Shown piece by piece: positions 8,087 to 17,031 of a stretch of DNA of 64,000 bases. Under the pieces are notes generated by a model. That model worked only from the letters and a program-made list of their open reading frames with translations. It was not told the origin of the DNA and did not search any database. Source of the stretch: Catenulispora acidiphila DSM 44928 (GTDB lineage: Bacteria; Actinomycetota; Actinomycetes; Streptomycetales; Catenulisporaceae). The translations under genes were made by a program, and so were the position numbers. The stretch is taken from positions 7,006,001 through 7,070,000 of the forward strand of contig NC_013131.1 of NCBI RefSeq assembly GCF_000024025.1, in the 5' to 3' direction. Within the stretch, counting starts at the first letter, position 1; each line of letters starts with the position of its first letter.

Positions 8087-8790
8087 TCCAGGTACTCATC
8101 GCCGATGACCAAGCCTTGGTGCGCACCGGCTTCCGCATGATCCTGGAGAACGCACCGGACATGGAGGTCGTGGCCGAGGCCGCGGACGGCGCCGAAGCGG
8201 CGACACTGGCGCTCGACCTCCGGCCGGACATCGTCCTCATGGACGTGCGGATGCCCGAGACCGACGGCGTCCAGGCGACCCGCCGAATCTGCGCCGAGCG
8301 CCCCGGCCATACCAGGATCCTGATGCTGACCACCTTCGACCTCGACGAGTACGTCTACGCATCCCTCCGAGCCGGAGCCAGCGGCTTCCTCCTCAAGGAC
8401 ACCCTCGCCGCCGACCTGCTCTCCGCGATCCGCACCGTGGCAGCCGGCGACGCGGTGGTCGCCCCCAGCGTTACCCGCCGCCTGCTGGAACGCTTCGTGG
8501 GCACGAACACCGCCGGCGCCAGCCCTACCGGCACAACCGGCACAACCGGCACTGCCTCACTCGCATCCGCCCTAGCCGCCGACACCCTGACCGACCGCGA
8601 ACGCGAAGTCCTGGCCCACCTCGCCCGCGGCCTGTCCAACAGCGAAATCGCAGCACACATCTACATCGGCGAAGGCACCGTCAAAACCCACGTCAGCCGC
8701 ATCCTCGCCAAACTGGACCTCCGCGACCGAGTCCAAGCCGTCGTCTACGCCTACGAATCCGGCCTCGTCCGCGCCGGCACCCCCGACTGA
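8083..8790 (+). CDS. NarL/LuxR-family response regulator
   Basis: 235 residues. Receiver domain with IADDQ and the phosphorylated Asp54 in VLMDVRMPE, the conserved Thr in LMLTTFD and Lys in LLKD. After a Thr/Gly-rich linker (TGTTGTTGT) the LuxR helix-turn-helix follows: LTDREREVLAHLARGLSNSEIA, GEGTVKTHVSRILAKL. The GTG start overlaps the kinase stop, so the pair is made together. It is the likely binder of the two TCTG-type sites at 6670 and 6704. Confidence 0.95.
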   Translation: MIQVLIADDQALVRTGFRMILENAPDMEVVAEAADGAEAATLALDLRPDIVLMDVRMPETDGVQATRRICAERPGHTRILMLTTFDLDEYVYASLRAGASGFLLKDTLAADLLSAIRTVAAGDAVVAPSVTRRLLERFVGTNTAGASPTGTTGTTGTASLASALAADTLTDREREVLAHLARGLSNSEIAAHIYIGEGTVKTHVSRILAKLDLRDRVQAVVYAYESGLVRAGTPD

Positions 8791-8880
8791 GGACCCCAGG
8801 GGACCGCCAACTGTCCGCAAGGAACGTGGTCCTTCCGCTGGCAGGCATTGACCGCAGATGATGCCGTCGTCTAGGCGGAC

Positions 8881-9090
8881 TGGCTTCGGAGCAGGGCGGG
8901 CGCCGATCTCGGGTTCACCGAACCCAATCTGTCCTTCGCTCGCACTCGGTCCGAACCCGGTGTGATCGACCTCTAGGTCAGTCTGGACCTCGAGTTCTTA
9001 TCCGCCTTGGCGCCGACGGACCCGGGCCGGCGACCCGTGCGCGATCTCCTGCCGGATCACGCCCGAGGCGATGTCGGAGGCTGCGACTGA
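8881..9090 (+). pseudogene. decayed remnant resembling a WapI-type immunity protein
   Basis: One frame reads ADLGFTEPNLSFARTRSEPG, then GVIDL, a TAG stop at 8974-8976, and continues in frame as VSLDLEFLSALAPTDPG to a stop at 9088. The FTEP-x-LSF-x-SEPGVI stretch resembles, from memory, a conserved part of actinobacterial WapI-like immunity proteins. There is no start codon or complete domain, so this is at best a fragment. The remaining 8791-9131 space holds nothing else that I can support, apart from a 6-base-arm palindrome (GGGTTC-ACC-GAACCC) at 8911-8925 inside the fragment. Confidence 0.35.
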
Positions 9091-9131
9091 TTGGGCTGCC
9101 GAGATCGCCCCGTATCCGCCGTGAGACCGCC

Positions 9132-10232
9132 TCAGACCCGCACCACCATGTTCACCGGCATCGACATCAGCGGCGCGTAGCGCACCTGCGTGCCGGGATG
9201 CGGGGCGTGGATGATCTTGCCGTCGCCCACGTACATGCCGATGTGGCTGCGTCCTGCGTAGTAGATCACCAGGTCGCCGGGTTGGATTTGGGACAGGGGG
9301 ATCTGTTGGCCGGCTTGGGCCTGCTCGGAGGAAGTGCGGGGGAGTTCGACGCCGGCTTGGCGCCAGGCTTGTTGGATCAGGCCGCTGCAGTCGAAGGCGT
9401 CGGGGCCTTCGGCGCCGAAGACGTAGGGCTTGCCGAGGTCGGCGATGGCGGCCTCGATTGCCGCGCGGGCTCGGTCGGAGGGGGCGGGGAGGTTCTGGTC
9501 GGGGGTGTTCGGGTCGGGCTGTTCGCCGGTGAAGGGGGAGGCGGGGTCGGCGCCGAGGTCGGCTTGGATCGCCGCGCGGCGTTGCGGCGCTGAGAGGGTG
9601 TTCAGGAGGGACTGGGCTTTGTGGAGCTGCTCGGTGACCTGGGTGCGGGAGCGGGCCGCGGTGTCGCGGGTCTGGTTCAGGGCTGAGAGCTGGTCGGCGG
9701 CGGCTCGCTGGAGTTGGACGATCTGCCGGCGCTCCTCGATCACCTCGGCGACCTTGCGGCTCTGCTGGTCGGAGACGCGGGTGGCCATGGCCTCGTTGCC
9801 GAGGAAGGTCTCGGGGTGGTCGGCGAGCATCAGGGCCAGGCGCTGGTCCACTCCGCCGGCGCGGTACTGGTTCGCGGCGATGGCGCCGATGGCGGCGCGC
9901 TGGTGCTCGTAGTCGGCCTGCATGGTCTGCAGTTTGGACTGCGAGCGCTGGACGGCCAGGCTCAGGGCGCTCTCCTGCTCCTGCGCCGCGTCAAAGGTCT
10001 GGGTCAGCTGGTCCGCCTGCCGGTAGAGGGCGGCGATCTGGGCCTTCACGGTGCCGCGGTCGGTGTCGGAGGCGCCGGAGCCCGGTCCGGCCGCGGGGGC
10101 GGCGGCCGCGGTGCCGCACACGCCGGCGGCGGCTGCCACGGCGGTCAGCGCGGCGGCCGCGACCGTACGGCCTCGGGCGGGCGGGGTCGCGGCGCGGTGA
10201 CGCTTCGACCGCTTCGTACTGTGATGCGCCAT
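9132..10232 (-). CDS. secreted NlpC/P60 (C40) peptidoglycan hydrolase
   Basis: 366 residues. A basic start and hydrophobic Ala-rich segment (residues 20-45) form a signal peptide. Residues 60-210 are coiled coil (QIAALYRQADQLTQTFDAAQ and onward), as in RipA- and CwlO-like hydrolases that are held inactive or recruited by FtsEX. The C-terminal NlpC/P60 domain shows DCSGLIQQAW with the catalytic Cys, RSHIGMYVG with the His and IHAPHPGT as third residue. It probably cuts peptide stems of peptidoglycan (D-Glu to diamino acid bond) during growth or cell separation. Confidence 0.93.
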   Translation of the reverse strand: MAHHSTKRSKRHRAATPPARGRTVAAAALTAVAAAAGVCGTAAAAPAAGPGSGASDTDRGTVKAQIAALYRQADQLTQTFDAAQEQESALSLAVQRSQSKLQTMQADYEHQRAAIGAIAANQYRAGGVDQRLALMLADHPETFLGNEAMATRVSDQQSRKVAEVIEERRQIVQLQRAAADQLSALNQTRDTAARSRTQVTEQLHKAQSLLNTLSAPQRRAAIQADLGADPASPFTGEQPDPNTPDQNLPAPSDRARAAIEAAIADLGKPYVFGAEGPDAFDCSGLIQQAWRQAGVELPRTSSEQAQAGQQIPLSQIQPGDLVIYYAGRSHIGMYVGDGKIIHAPHPGTQVRYAPLMSMPVNMVVRV

Positions 10233-10346
10233 TCTGTGATGACCTCCACATCAGGGCACGCCGGTGGATACCGGCAGAACAGCGCACGAACCTAGTCCGA
10301 GCCGACACCTCGGGGCAAGGATCAACCACTCAAATAGGTGAGCGGA

Positions 10347-10367
10347 TCGGAGATAAGACATCTCCGA
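10347..10367 (-). terminator. hairpin between the NYN gene and the P60 gene
   Basis: Eight-base perfect arms (TCGGAGAT and ATCTCCGA) around a five-base loop lie 70 bases after the NYN stop, on the same strand. There is no U-run, so this is either a weak terminator or a leader hairpin of the P60 mRNA. Confidence 0.4.
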
Positions 10368-10436
10368 CAAATCGTGGCGAGGAGCCAACCAGCTGGACAA
10401 GCGGATAGGTGAGGTAAGTCCCGACAGCCGAGAACC

Positions 10437-11762
10437 TCAGGACCGCGCCATCCGGTTCAGCAGCATCGACGCCGGCACCGGCCGTGCCCCCGACCGCCGC
10501 ACGCCCTCGGCCACCTCGCGGTCCGAGGACACCACCACCACCGGCCGCCCGGCGGGCTCGGCCGCCACCAGCCGCCGGATCAGCTCGTCGGCGATCTCCC
10601 CCGGCGCGGAGAACAGCACGCGCACCCCGCGCGGCTGCGTCAGCCGCACCGGGCCGTCCAGCGCCGCGCCGTCGAAGACGCACGTCACCTCCGCGCCGGT
10701 GCGCGCGGCCAGCGCCGCCAGCCCGCCGACCAGGCGCACCCGCTGCTCGGCCAGCGGCAGCGTCGGATAGCCGGACTTGGTGACGTTGTAGCCGTCGACC
10801 ACCAGGTGCACCATCGGCAGCGCCAGGTACTGGTCCAGCAGCGCCGGATCGTCCTTGGCGCGCCCCTGCACCGACATGTCCGAGGGCGCGACAGAGTCCG
10901 GAGACGCCGCCCCGACCGTGTCCGCCGGCCGGGTCTCGGTCGGCGGCAGCGCCAGCTCGCGCTCCAAGCCCTTCACCGCGCCGGTCACGGTGTCCAGCAG
11001 CAGCCGCAGCCGCATATCCCCCTCAGAGCGCCCGGAGCGCGCCGAGCGGCGCGCGGTGTCCAGCGCGGTCTCCGCGGCCGTCAGGCGCGTCCGCAGCCGC
11101 CTTAATTCGGCCTCTGAGGCCGACGCGGCCGAGGCCGCCGACGTCCGCTCCGTCTCCAGCGCCGTCTCCGCCGCCCGCGCCGCGGCCTGGGCCCGCCGCA
11201 TGTCCGCTTCCAGCTGCCGCACCTTGCGCCGCAACTGGTCGCCCTCGCGGCGCGCCTCCTCCTGCGCGACCCGCAGGCTGTCGGCGGCGACGCGTGCCGT
11301 CTCGCGCAGCTCCGCGACCTCCGCGGCGAGCCGGGCGACCTCGCTCTCGGCGGCCTCGCCGGCGGCCAGGCGCGCGCCCTGCGTCACCGCCTCCAGGGCG
11401 TCCTTGACTATCCCGGTCCAGCCGTGCGGACGCAGCACATAAGCGACCGCCGCGACCTCGTGCGGGTCAGCGGCGGCCGGTACCACCCCGGCGAACAGGG
11501 AGTCGGACAGGTCAGGGGATGCTTCGCGCACACGTTCGGCGACCCGCGTACGAAATGCTCCGTCGCTCTCCAAGGACGCCGCCATGGGGATCGCCGCGGC
11601 TTTGGCCCGCTTGGCTGGAGTGAACTTGGCGAAGGGCCGCAAGGGCGCGGGGATCTCCGCGGCCGGCATCTTGCCCAGCGCCTCGGAGGCGATCTCCACG
11701 ACGCGCTGGCGCACCGAGTCCGGCAGTGTGATGGTGAGACGTTCGCCCTCTGGTGAGCTCAC
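10437..11762 (-). CDS. coiled-coil protein with C-terminal NYN (YacP-like) ribonuclease domain
   Basis: 441 residues from a GTG preceded by GGGGAGAG. The N-terminal part is helical (VRQRVVEIASEALGKM). The middle, about residues 130-250, is a long Ala/Glu/Arg coiled coil. The C-terminal 165 residues form a NYN/PIN-like domain: MVHLVVDGYNVTKSG with the metal-binding Asp, EVTCVFDGAALDG, and VVVVSSDREVAEGVRRSG. YacP-type NYN domains cut structured or ribosomal RNA; the metal-site aspartates are kept. It is a conserved actinobacterial arrangement. It is divergent from the rhomboid gene. Confidence 0.88.
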   Translation of the reverse strand: MSSPEGERLTITLPDSVRQRVVEIASEALGKMPAAEIPAPLRPFAKFTPAKRAKAAAIPMAASLESDGAFRTRVAERVREASPDLSDSLFAGVVPAAADPHEVAAVAYVLRPHGWTGIVKDALEAVTQGARLAAGEAAESEVARLAAEVAELRETARVAADSLRVAQEEARREGDQLRRKVRQLEADMRRAQAAARAAETALETERTSAASAASASEAELRRLRTRLTAAETALDTARRSARSGRSEGDMRLRLLLDTVTGAVKGLERELALPPTETRPADTVGAASPDSVAPSDMSVQGRAKDDPALLDQYLALPMVHLVVDGYNVTKSGYPTLPLAEQRVRLVGGLAALAARTGAEVTCVFDGAALDGPVRLTQPRGVRVLFSAPGEIADELIRRLVAAEPAGRPVVVVSSDREVAEGVRRSGARPVPASMLLNRMARS

Positions 11763-11916
11763 GTCGCTCTCCCCACTCCCTCGCCTCGCCGGAGACGCCA
11801 ACGCCTCCGGACATCGTTCCTGATCCGCCGACCTTATCGGCCGCGCTTGTGCCCGTACCAAGCACTCACTCAAAGGTAGGCCCTCCGCGCCGCGTTTCGG
11901 ATCTCCCGCGCGCACG

Positions 11917-12726
11917 GTGATGGGCCATGATGCAACAGTGGTGATCCCCATTCACGACAGGAACCCGGTGTCCCGGACATCCGTCGTCACCTTCGGCCTG
12001 ATCATCGCGAACGTGGCGGTGTTCCTGTCCGGCCCGATCGCGTTCGCCGGCGTCAGCCCGGACGCGGCGCGCAAGGCCAGGGAGAACGCGTACCTGTACC
12101 ACTACGGCGCGATCCCGGCCCAGCTGCTGAACGGCCACGGCAACCCGGTCTGGCCGGTGTTCACCGCCATGTTCGTGCACGCCGGCTGGATCCACCTGCT
12201 GGGGAACATGCTGTTCCTCTACATCTTCGGCAACAACGTCGAGGACGTCTTGGGGCGCCTGCACTTCCTGGCGTTCTACATCATCGGCGGCGCGGCCAGC
12301 ACCTACGCCTTCGCCTGGGCGAACCCGACGGCCACCGGGCCGCTGGTCGGCGCCTCGGGGGCGATCGCAGCGGTGCTAGGGGCGTACGTCTACCTGTTCC
12401 CACAGGCGAGGGTCACCTTGCTGGTGCCGTTCCTGTGGTTCCTGCCGATGCGGGTCCCGGCGTGGCTGGTCCTGGGTTTCTGGTTCGTGGTGCAGCTGCC
12501 GGAGTTCCAGCAGACCATCGGAGTGGCCGGCTCCACGGACGTCGCGTACTTCGCCCACGTATCGGGGTTCGTCTTGGGACTCCTCTACGTAGCCCTTGTC
12601 ATCGGCCGGGGACCCAGCGATCCGGCCCGCGCCCCGGCCACCGAAACCCTGCCTCCCCCGCCGCCGCTGATGCCGGACTACCGCTCCGCCGATCCGGACG
12701 ATCCCTACGGCCAATACCATCGCTAG
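11917..12726 (+). CDS. rhomboid-family intramembrane serine protease
   Basis: 269 residues from 11917; the GTG codons at 11938-11943 are possible shorter starts. Six or seven membrane segments follow a loop with AMFVHAGWIHLLGNMLFLYIFGN, the conserved HxxxN-type region. The catalytic Ser is in GPLVGASGAIAAVLGAY and the catalytic His in AYFAHVSGFVLG, so the protease should be active. It cuts transmembrane segments; the substrate is unknown. The Pro-rich C-terminal tail is cytoplasmic. The small AsnC-type gene follows after 24 bases and may be cotranscribed. Confidence 0.92.
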   Translation: MMGHDATVVIPIHDRNPVSRTSVVTFGLIIANVAVFLSGPIAFAGVSPDAARKARENAYLYHYGAIPAQLLNGHGNPVWPVFTAMFVHAGWIHLLGNMLFLYIFGNNVEDVLGRLHFLAFYIIGGAASTYAFAWANPTATGPLVGASGAIAAVLGAYVYLFPQARVTLLVPFLWFLPMRVPAWLVLGFWFVVQLPEFQQTIGVAGSTDVAYFAHVSGFVLGLLYVALVIGRGPSDPARAPATETLPPPPPLMPDYRSADPDDPYGQYHR

Positions 12727-12750
12727 ACAGTCCCGCTAGAAGGAGCCGCT

Positions 12751-13029
12751 GTGATCACTGCCATCGTCCTGATCAAGACCGACGTGGACGCCATCCCGGA
12801 GGTCGCCGAGAAGATCTCCCGCCTGCCCGGCGTGAGCGAGGTGTACTCGGTCACCGGGGAGTACGACCTGATCGCCATGGTCCGGGTCCGCGAGCACGAG
12901 CAGCTCGCCGACGTGATCCCGGGCGGCGTGAACAAGGTGGCGGGGGTCAGCCACACGGTCACGCACGTGTCGTTCCGGACCTACAGCGCGATGGACCTGG
13001 AGGCGGCGTTCTCCCTAGGGCTGGACTGA
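12751..13029 (+). CDS. stand-alone Lrp/AsnC ligand-binding (RAM) domain protein
   Basis: 92 residues starting at a GTG with AGAAGGAG nine bases upstream. It has the alpha-beta sandwich of the AsnC effector domain (MITAIVLIKTDVDAIPEVAE, GVSEVYSVTGEYDLIAMV, VAGVSHTVTHVSF) but no DNA-binding domain. Stand-alone RAM proteins bind amino acids or related ligands and can pair with full Lrp proteins. The first copy of a 16-base tandem repeat covers its stop codon (13020-13051). Confidence 0.9.
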   Translation: MITAIVLIKTDVDAIPEVAEKISRLPGVSEVYSVTGEYDLIAMVRVREHEQLADVIPGGVNKVAGVSHTVTHVSFRTYSAMDLEAAFSLGLD

Positions 13030-13051
13030 TCCCGCGCTGGACTGATCCCGC
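13020..13051. repeat. 16-base tandem duplication at the end of the AsnC-type gene
   Basis: Two exact copies of GCTGGACTGATCCCGC, followed by a diverged third (GCTGGGCGGGCCCGC). The first copy contains the last codons and the stop of the gene, so it is probably a recent slip duplication. Confidence 0.85.
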
Positions 13052-13126
13052 GCTGGGCGGGCCCGCCTCCGGCCGCGCTTAAGGGAAAGTCCCTACCAAC
13101 GCCGAACCAACTCCGGGCAAACGCCG

Positions 13127-13155
13127 AGCCCCGCCTCCCATCGGGAGGCGGGGCT
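13127..13155. terminator. strong hairpin terminator, bidirectional
   Basis: Thirteen-base perfect arms (AGCCCCGCCTCCC and its complement) around a three-base loop. It lies between the convergent AsnC-type gene (ends 13029) and divIVA (ends 13262), so it can stop transcription from both sides. Confidence 0.9.
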
Positions 13156-13261
13156 TATGACGCCACGTCATTGTGTGAGTGCCGACCGTAGACCAGTACA
13201 GACCAGTACAGGTCAGCAGCGTGCTACCCGGACGCCGGTCCGGTCCCGCGGGGGCGGCCCG

Positions 13262-14305
13262 TCAGGCGTCGGGGTCCTCGTCGATGAGGAAGCCGCGCAT
13301 CGGCGAGGGCTGCGAGGGCACCGGCGGCTGGCCCAGGCCGTTGCCCGAACCCATGAACGGGGGCTGCTGCCCGCCGCCCATCTGCTGCGGCGGCATCGGG
13401 GAGGGCATCTGCGGCCGGATCGGCGCCATGGTCTGGGTCAGGGCCGCGGCGTTGCTGCCGTTGTTCCCGGCGCTCTGGTAGGAGCCGGTCGAGCCCATCC
13501 CGCCGTTCATCCCGGCACCGACCGGGGACTGCGCCTGCGGCATGCCCGGGGGCAGCGAGGCCTGCATCGGCATCGGCGGGCCCGAGGGCGCCGGCGGCGG
13601 CGCGGACAGGCCGGTCGGGCTCAGCTGCGCCCGGGAACCCATCGAGGAGCCCATGGTGTCGTCCCCGCCGGAGGCCTCGAGCTGGCGCATCTGGCCGTCC
13701 AGGTAGGACTTCAGGCGCTGGCGGTACTCGCGCTCGAAGGCGCGCAGGTCGTCGACCTTGCGCTCCAGGGCGGCGCGGGCGGTCTCCAGCGAGCCCATCG
13801 CCACGCGGTGCTTCTCCTGGGCGTCCCGCTCCAAGGCGTCGGCCTTGCCGCGGGCCTCGCGCTCCAGGCCGTCGGCCCGGCCGCGGGCGTCGCCGACGAT
13901 CTTGTTCGCCTCGTTGCGGGCCTCGGCGATCGCCTGGTCGGCGGTCTGCTGGGCCAGGGCGAGCACGCGCGCGGCCGAATCGCCGCCGGGCGCCTGGAAC
14001 TGCGGCGCCTGCGGCACCGGGAGCGGCGCGGGCAGCGGGGCCGGAAGCGGAGCCGGAACCGGCGGCGCGGGCGCGGGTATCGGGGTCGGCTCCCGCCGCA
14101 TCGGCACCGGGGCGGCCGCCGCGCTGGCCGCGGCGCGGGTGGCGGCGGCCAGCTTGGCGCGCAGCTCCTCGTTCTCGCGGATCAGGCGGGTCAGCTCGGC
14201 CTCGACCTCGTCGAGGAAGGCGTCCACCTCTTCCTCGTCGTACCCCTCGCGCAGGCGTACGGTCGTGAACTGCTTGTTGTGGACGTCCTCGGGAGTCAAC
14301 GGCAT
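13262..14305 (-). CDS. divIVA: DivIVA / Wag31 polar-growth scaffold
   Basis: 347 residues. The N-terminal DivIVA domain is clear ([38 protein letters not shown]), followed by a coiled coil, a Pro/Ala linker at about 70-105 ([15 protein letters not shown]), a second long coiled coil ([19 protein letters not shown] to [14 protein letters not shown]) and a Gly/Met/Pro-rich tail. In actinobacteria this protein marks growing poles or tips and recruits the elongation machinery. Its place after sepF and yggT is the standard one. The interrupted coil and long tail resemble the mycelial type. Confidence 0.95.
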   Translation of the reverse strand: MPLTPEDVHNKQFTTVRLREGYDEEEVDAFLDEVEAELTRLIRENEELRAKLAAATRAAASAAAAPVPMRREPTPIPAPAPPVPAPLPAPLPAPLPVPQAPQFQAPGGDSAARVLALAQQTADQAIAEARNEANKIVGDARGRADGLEREARGKADALERDAQEKHRVAMGSLETARAALERKVDDLRAFEREYRQRLKSYLDGQMRQLEASGGDDTMGSSMGSRAQLSPTGLSAPPPAPSGPPMPMQASLPPGMPQAQSPVGAGMNGGMGSTGSYQSAGNNGSNAAALTQTMAPIRPQMPSPMPPQQMGGGQQPPFMGSGNGLGQPPVPSQPSPMRGFLIDEDPDA

Positions 14306-14361
14306 CTTTCATTCACCTCAGGCGTGGCGTGGTCGTCGGCATTCGCACAGACATTACCCGG

Positions 14362-14646
14362 TCACAGCGTAGCCGCGACCCGGATCAGCAGTAAGACGAT
14401 GATCACGAGGATCATGAACGCCACGTCAAACCCCATCCCGCCGAGCCGCAGCGGCGGGATGTACCGCCGCAACAGCTTCAGTGGAGGATCTGTGACCGTG
14501 TACGCCGTCTCCACGACGACCAGCATGACACCCCGCGGCTCCCACGACCGGGCGAATACCAAAACCCAGCCGATGATGAGGCGGATGATCAAGCACAGCG
14601 CGAAGAGGTAGAGCACCCACAGGAGCAACGCCCCCACAACGCTCAT
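14362..14646 (-). CDS. YggT-family membrane protein
   Basis: 94 residues with two membrane segments (residues 3-30 and 65-93) and the family middle part (ARSWEPRGVMLVVVETAYTVTDPPLKLLRRYIPPLRLGG is split by a Pro-rich turn with the conserved TDPPLK). It has been linked to division-site organisation and osmotic resistance, but its exact role is unknown. It lies in the usual place between sepF and divIVA. Confidence 0.92.
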   Translation of the reverse strand: MSVVGALLLWVLYLFALCLIIRLIIGWVLVFARSWEPRGVMLVVVETAYTVTDPPLKLLRRYIPPLRLGGMGFDVAFMILVIIVLLLIRVAATL

Positions 14647-14757
14647 AGCGCACTCCCCTTCCCACCTTCGCCGGCGCCCCGCCGCGCGCGGTCAGCACAC
14701 ACCGCCGCGGGACGCCGCCGGACATCAACACCCCACCGCCGACAACGCCGGCGGCCC

Positions 14758-15369
14758 TCAGCTCTGGTTGAAGAAGCCGCCCTCAGCGATGCGGGCCTTG
14801 TCCTCGGCCGTCACATCGACATTAGCAGGCGACAGCAGGAACACCTTCTGCGTCACCCGCTCCATGTTCCCGCGCAGCCCGAAGATCAGCCCGGCCGCGA
14901 AGTCCACCAGGCGCTTGGCGTCGGCGTCCTCCATCTCGGTCAGGTTCATGATCACCGGAACTCCCTCGCGGAAGTGCTCGCCGATCGTGCGCGCCTCGTT
15001 GTAGGTGCGCGGATGCAGCGTCGTGATGCGGTAGGACGCTTCGCGGTCCGCCGACCGGTCCGTCGGGACGCTGTACATCACCGGTCCACCTCTCTCGGCT
15101 CGGTCGGCTCGCGAGGACCGCTCGGAGCGGTCCGGCATCACCGTCACATTGGAGGCCGCCGCGAAGGCGCGGCGGTCGTTCTGCGCGACGACGAGCGCCC
15201 CGCCCGAGCCGGCTTCCGGCTCGCGGTGCACCGGCTCCGGTGCCGCCGCGGGCTCGGCGGCCTCGGGCTCGTACTCGTCCTCGTATTCGTCGTAGTACCG
15301 CTCGTCCTCGAACCGCTGTTCGTCGGTAAGCCCGAGGTAGACCGCTGCTCTGCGCATCATGCCGGCCAT
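14758..15369 (-). CDS. sepF: cell division protein SepF
   Basis: 203 residues; the ATG at 15369 has GGAGG about ten bases upstream. It starts with the membrane-targeting amphipathic helix [14 protein letters not shown], then an acidic Tyr-rich linker ([16 protein letters not shown]), and ends in the SepF core ([60 protein letters not shown]). SepF ties FtsZ filaments to the membrane and is essential in actinobacteria, which lack FtsA. The upstream gap of 151 bases to yggS probably holds its own promoter. Confidence 0.95.
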   Translation of the reverse strand: MAGMMRRAAVYLGLTDEQRFEDERYYDEYEDEYEPEAAEPAAAPEPVHREPEAGSGGALVVAQNDRRAFAAASNVTVMPDRSERSSRADRAERGGPVMYSVPTDRSADREASYRITTLHPRTYNEARTIGEHFREGVPVIMNLTEMEDADAKRLVDFAAGLIFGLRGNMERVTQKVFLLSPANVDVTAEDKARIAEGGFFNQS

Positions 15370-15520
15370 GGTGTTCGCCTCCGGACTGGGCCTGTTACGG
15401 CTGTCTTGCAACTGTCAACGAAAAAAGGTGCCGCGGAGGTTTCCCGATCGCGGTCGATGATGTGTGGCGCAGACGTGCGGTCGTCGTATCCGATGTTCGA
15501 TAGATGCGACGTTACCGGAA

Positions 15521-16264
15521 TCACCGTCTGATACCGAGTATCGCGCTGCCGATGCGGACGTGTGTCGCGCCCGCCGCCACCGCTTCGCCCAGATCCCCAC
15601 TCATCCCCGCCGAGATCATCGTGGCCGATGGGTGTGTCGTTCGCAAGCGCATAGCCAGCGTGTGCAACCGCTCGAAGGCCGGTCCCGGCTCGGCGCCCAG
15701 AGGTGCCACGGCCATCAGGCCGCCGAGGTTCAATCCGGGCGCCGCGGCGATCGCGTCGGCCAGTTCCGGCACCTGGTCCGGAAACGCCCCGCCGCGGGCC
15801 GCGTTGTCGTCCATGGGCTCTGCGTTACCCAGGTCGACCTGCACCAAACATGTCAATTCTTTGTCATACCGGACAGCGCTCCTGGACAGCGCCGCGACCA
15901 GGCGGATCCGGTCCACAGAATGGACGAAATCGGCGTACTCGGCCACTGAGGAAGCCTTGTTGGTCTGCAGCTGCCCGATGAAATGCCAGCGCAGTCCCAG
16001 ACCGGCCGTGGCGCGGGCCTTCGGCGCCGCCTCCTGGTCCCGGTTCTCCCCGACGTCCAGGACGCCGAGCTCGGCCAGGACGCGCACGTCAGAGGCCGGA
16101 TACGTCTTGGTCACCGCGATCAGCGACACCTCGGAGGGGTCGCGGCTCGCCTTACGCGCCGCGGCGGCGATGTCCTCGCGCACCGCGGCCAGGTTCTCGG
16201 AAATCTGTCCCCGCCGCGCGTCCGAAGCCTGCTCGTCCGCGCGGTCCTCGCTGTCCCCGGCCAT
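15521..16264 (-). CDS. YggS-family pyridoxal-phosphate homeostasis protein
   Basis: 247 residues forming the single-domain PLP-binding TIM barrel. The lysine is in SLIAVTKTYPASDV; LRWHFIGQLQTNKA and SAGMSGDLGEAVAAGATHVRIG are the family signature and phosphate-binding part. One oddity is GENRDQEAAPKA, where relatives usually have GENR-QE. It binds PLP without a known catalytic activity and keeps PLP levels balanced. The gap to the YfiH gene is 3 bases, so they share an mRNA. Confidence 0.93.
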   Translation of the reverse strand: MAGDSEDRADEQASDARRGQISENLAAVREDIAAAARKASRDPSEVSLIAVTKTYPASDVRVLAELGVLDVGENRDQEAAPKARATAGLGLRWHFIGQLQTNKASSVAEYADFVHSVDRIRLVAALSRSAVRYDKELTCLVQVDLGNAEPMDDNAARGGAFPDQVPELADAIAAAPGLNLGGLMAVAPLGAEPGPAFERLHTLAMRLRTTHPSATMISAGMSGDLGEAVAAGATHVRIGSAILGIRR

Positions 16265-16267
16265 CGG

Positions 16268-17017
16268 TCAGTCCAGCCAGACGAACCCGGCGAACCGGCC
16301 GGTCGTCCCCTCGCCGCGAAAGGAGTAGTAGTCCTCGGACTCCTGGGTGCACACCCGCAGCCGGACCGAGGACTTCAGGTCGATGCCGCAAGCCTCCAGC
16401 TGTGCCCACACGCCCTCAGCGACGTCCAGCCCGGGCGTGCCCTGCCGGGTCACCGTGTAGCTGGCCGGGACCTTCTCGGCGACGTCGGCGCGCATGCGCT
16501 CGGGCACCTCGTAGCAGAGCCCGCACACCGAGGGTCCGCTGACCGCGACGATCCGCTCGGGCGCGGCGCCCAGGGTCACCATGCGCTCGACCGCCGCCGG
16601 CACCACGCCGGCCTTCATCCCGGGCCGTCCGGCGTGCGCCCCGGCCACCACGCCGGCCTCGGCGTCGGCCAGCAGCACCGGCACGCAGTCGGCGACCAGC
16701 ACCGCCAGCGCCAGATGCCGGCGGTCGGTGACCAGCGCGTCCACGTCAGGGGCGCGGCCCTGCCACTGCGCGGCGGCGTAGGCCACGTCCGCGCCGTGGA
16801 TCTGGTTCATGTACACCACGTTGCCGGGGTCGGTGAACCCCAGCTCGAAGGCCACCAGCGACCGGTTGGCGGCGACCGCCTCCGGGTCGTCGCCGACGTG
16901 CCCGCCGAGGTTGGTCGCGGTGTAAGGAGCCTTGGAGACCCCGCCCCAGCGGTCGGAGAAGGCGAAGCGGGCCTTGCCGCCCTCGCCGTCGGGACCGGTG
17001 TGCTGCCATATCGCCAC
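16268..17017 (-). CDS. YfiH/LACC1-type polyphenol oxidase or purine nucleoside phosphorylase
   Basis: 249 residues. The metal-binding residues are kept: VVYMNQIHGADV (His), LVADCVPVLLAD (Cys) and VVAGAHAGRPGMKAG (His), with CYEVP later. Family members were described as laccase-like and later as purine nucleoside phosphorylases or adenosine deaminases; which holds here is open. It follows ftsZ by 14 bases, as in many actinobacteria. Confidence 0.92.
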   Translation of the reverse strand: MAIWQHTGPDGEGGKARFAFSDRWGGVSKAPYTATNLGGHVGDDPEAVAANRSLVAFELGFTDPGNVVYMNQIHGADVAYAAAQWQGRAPDVDALVTDRRHLALAVLVADCVPVLLADAEAGVVAGAHAGRPGMKAGVVPAAVERMVTLGAAPERIVAVSGPSVCGLCYEVPERMRADVAEKVPASYTVTRQGTPGLDVAEGVWAQLEACGIDLKSSVRLRVCTQESEDYYSFRGEGTTGRFAGFVWLD

Positions 17018-17031
17018 GTCGGTTCCCGGTC

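Noticed and set aside
10233-10436. c-di-AMP (ydaO) riboswitch upstream of the NlpC/P60 gene
   Set aside because: Such elements often precede these hydrolases, but I could not find its conserved motifs; only a simple 8-base hairpin is present.
13157-14611. Long plus-strand frame opposite divIVA
   Set aside because: It is Arg/Gly/His-rich with no start signal and mirrors the divIVA codons; divIVA is unmistakable on the other strand.
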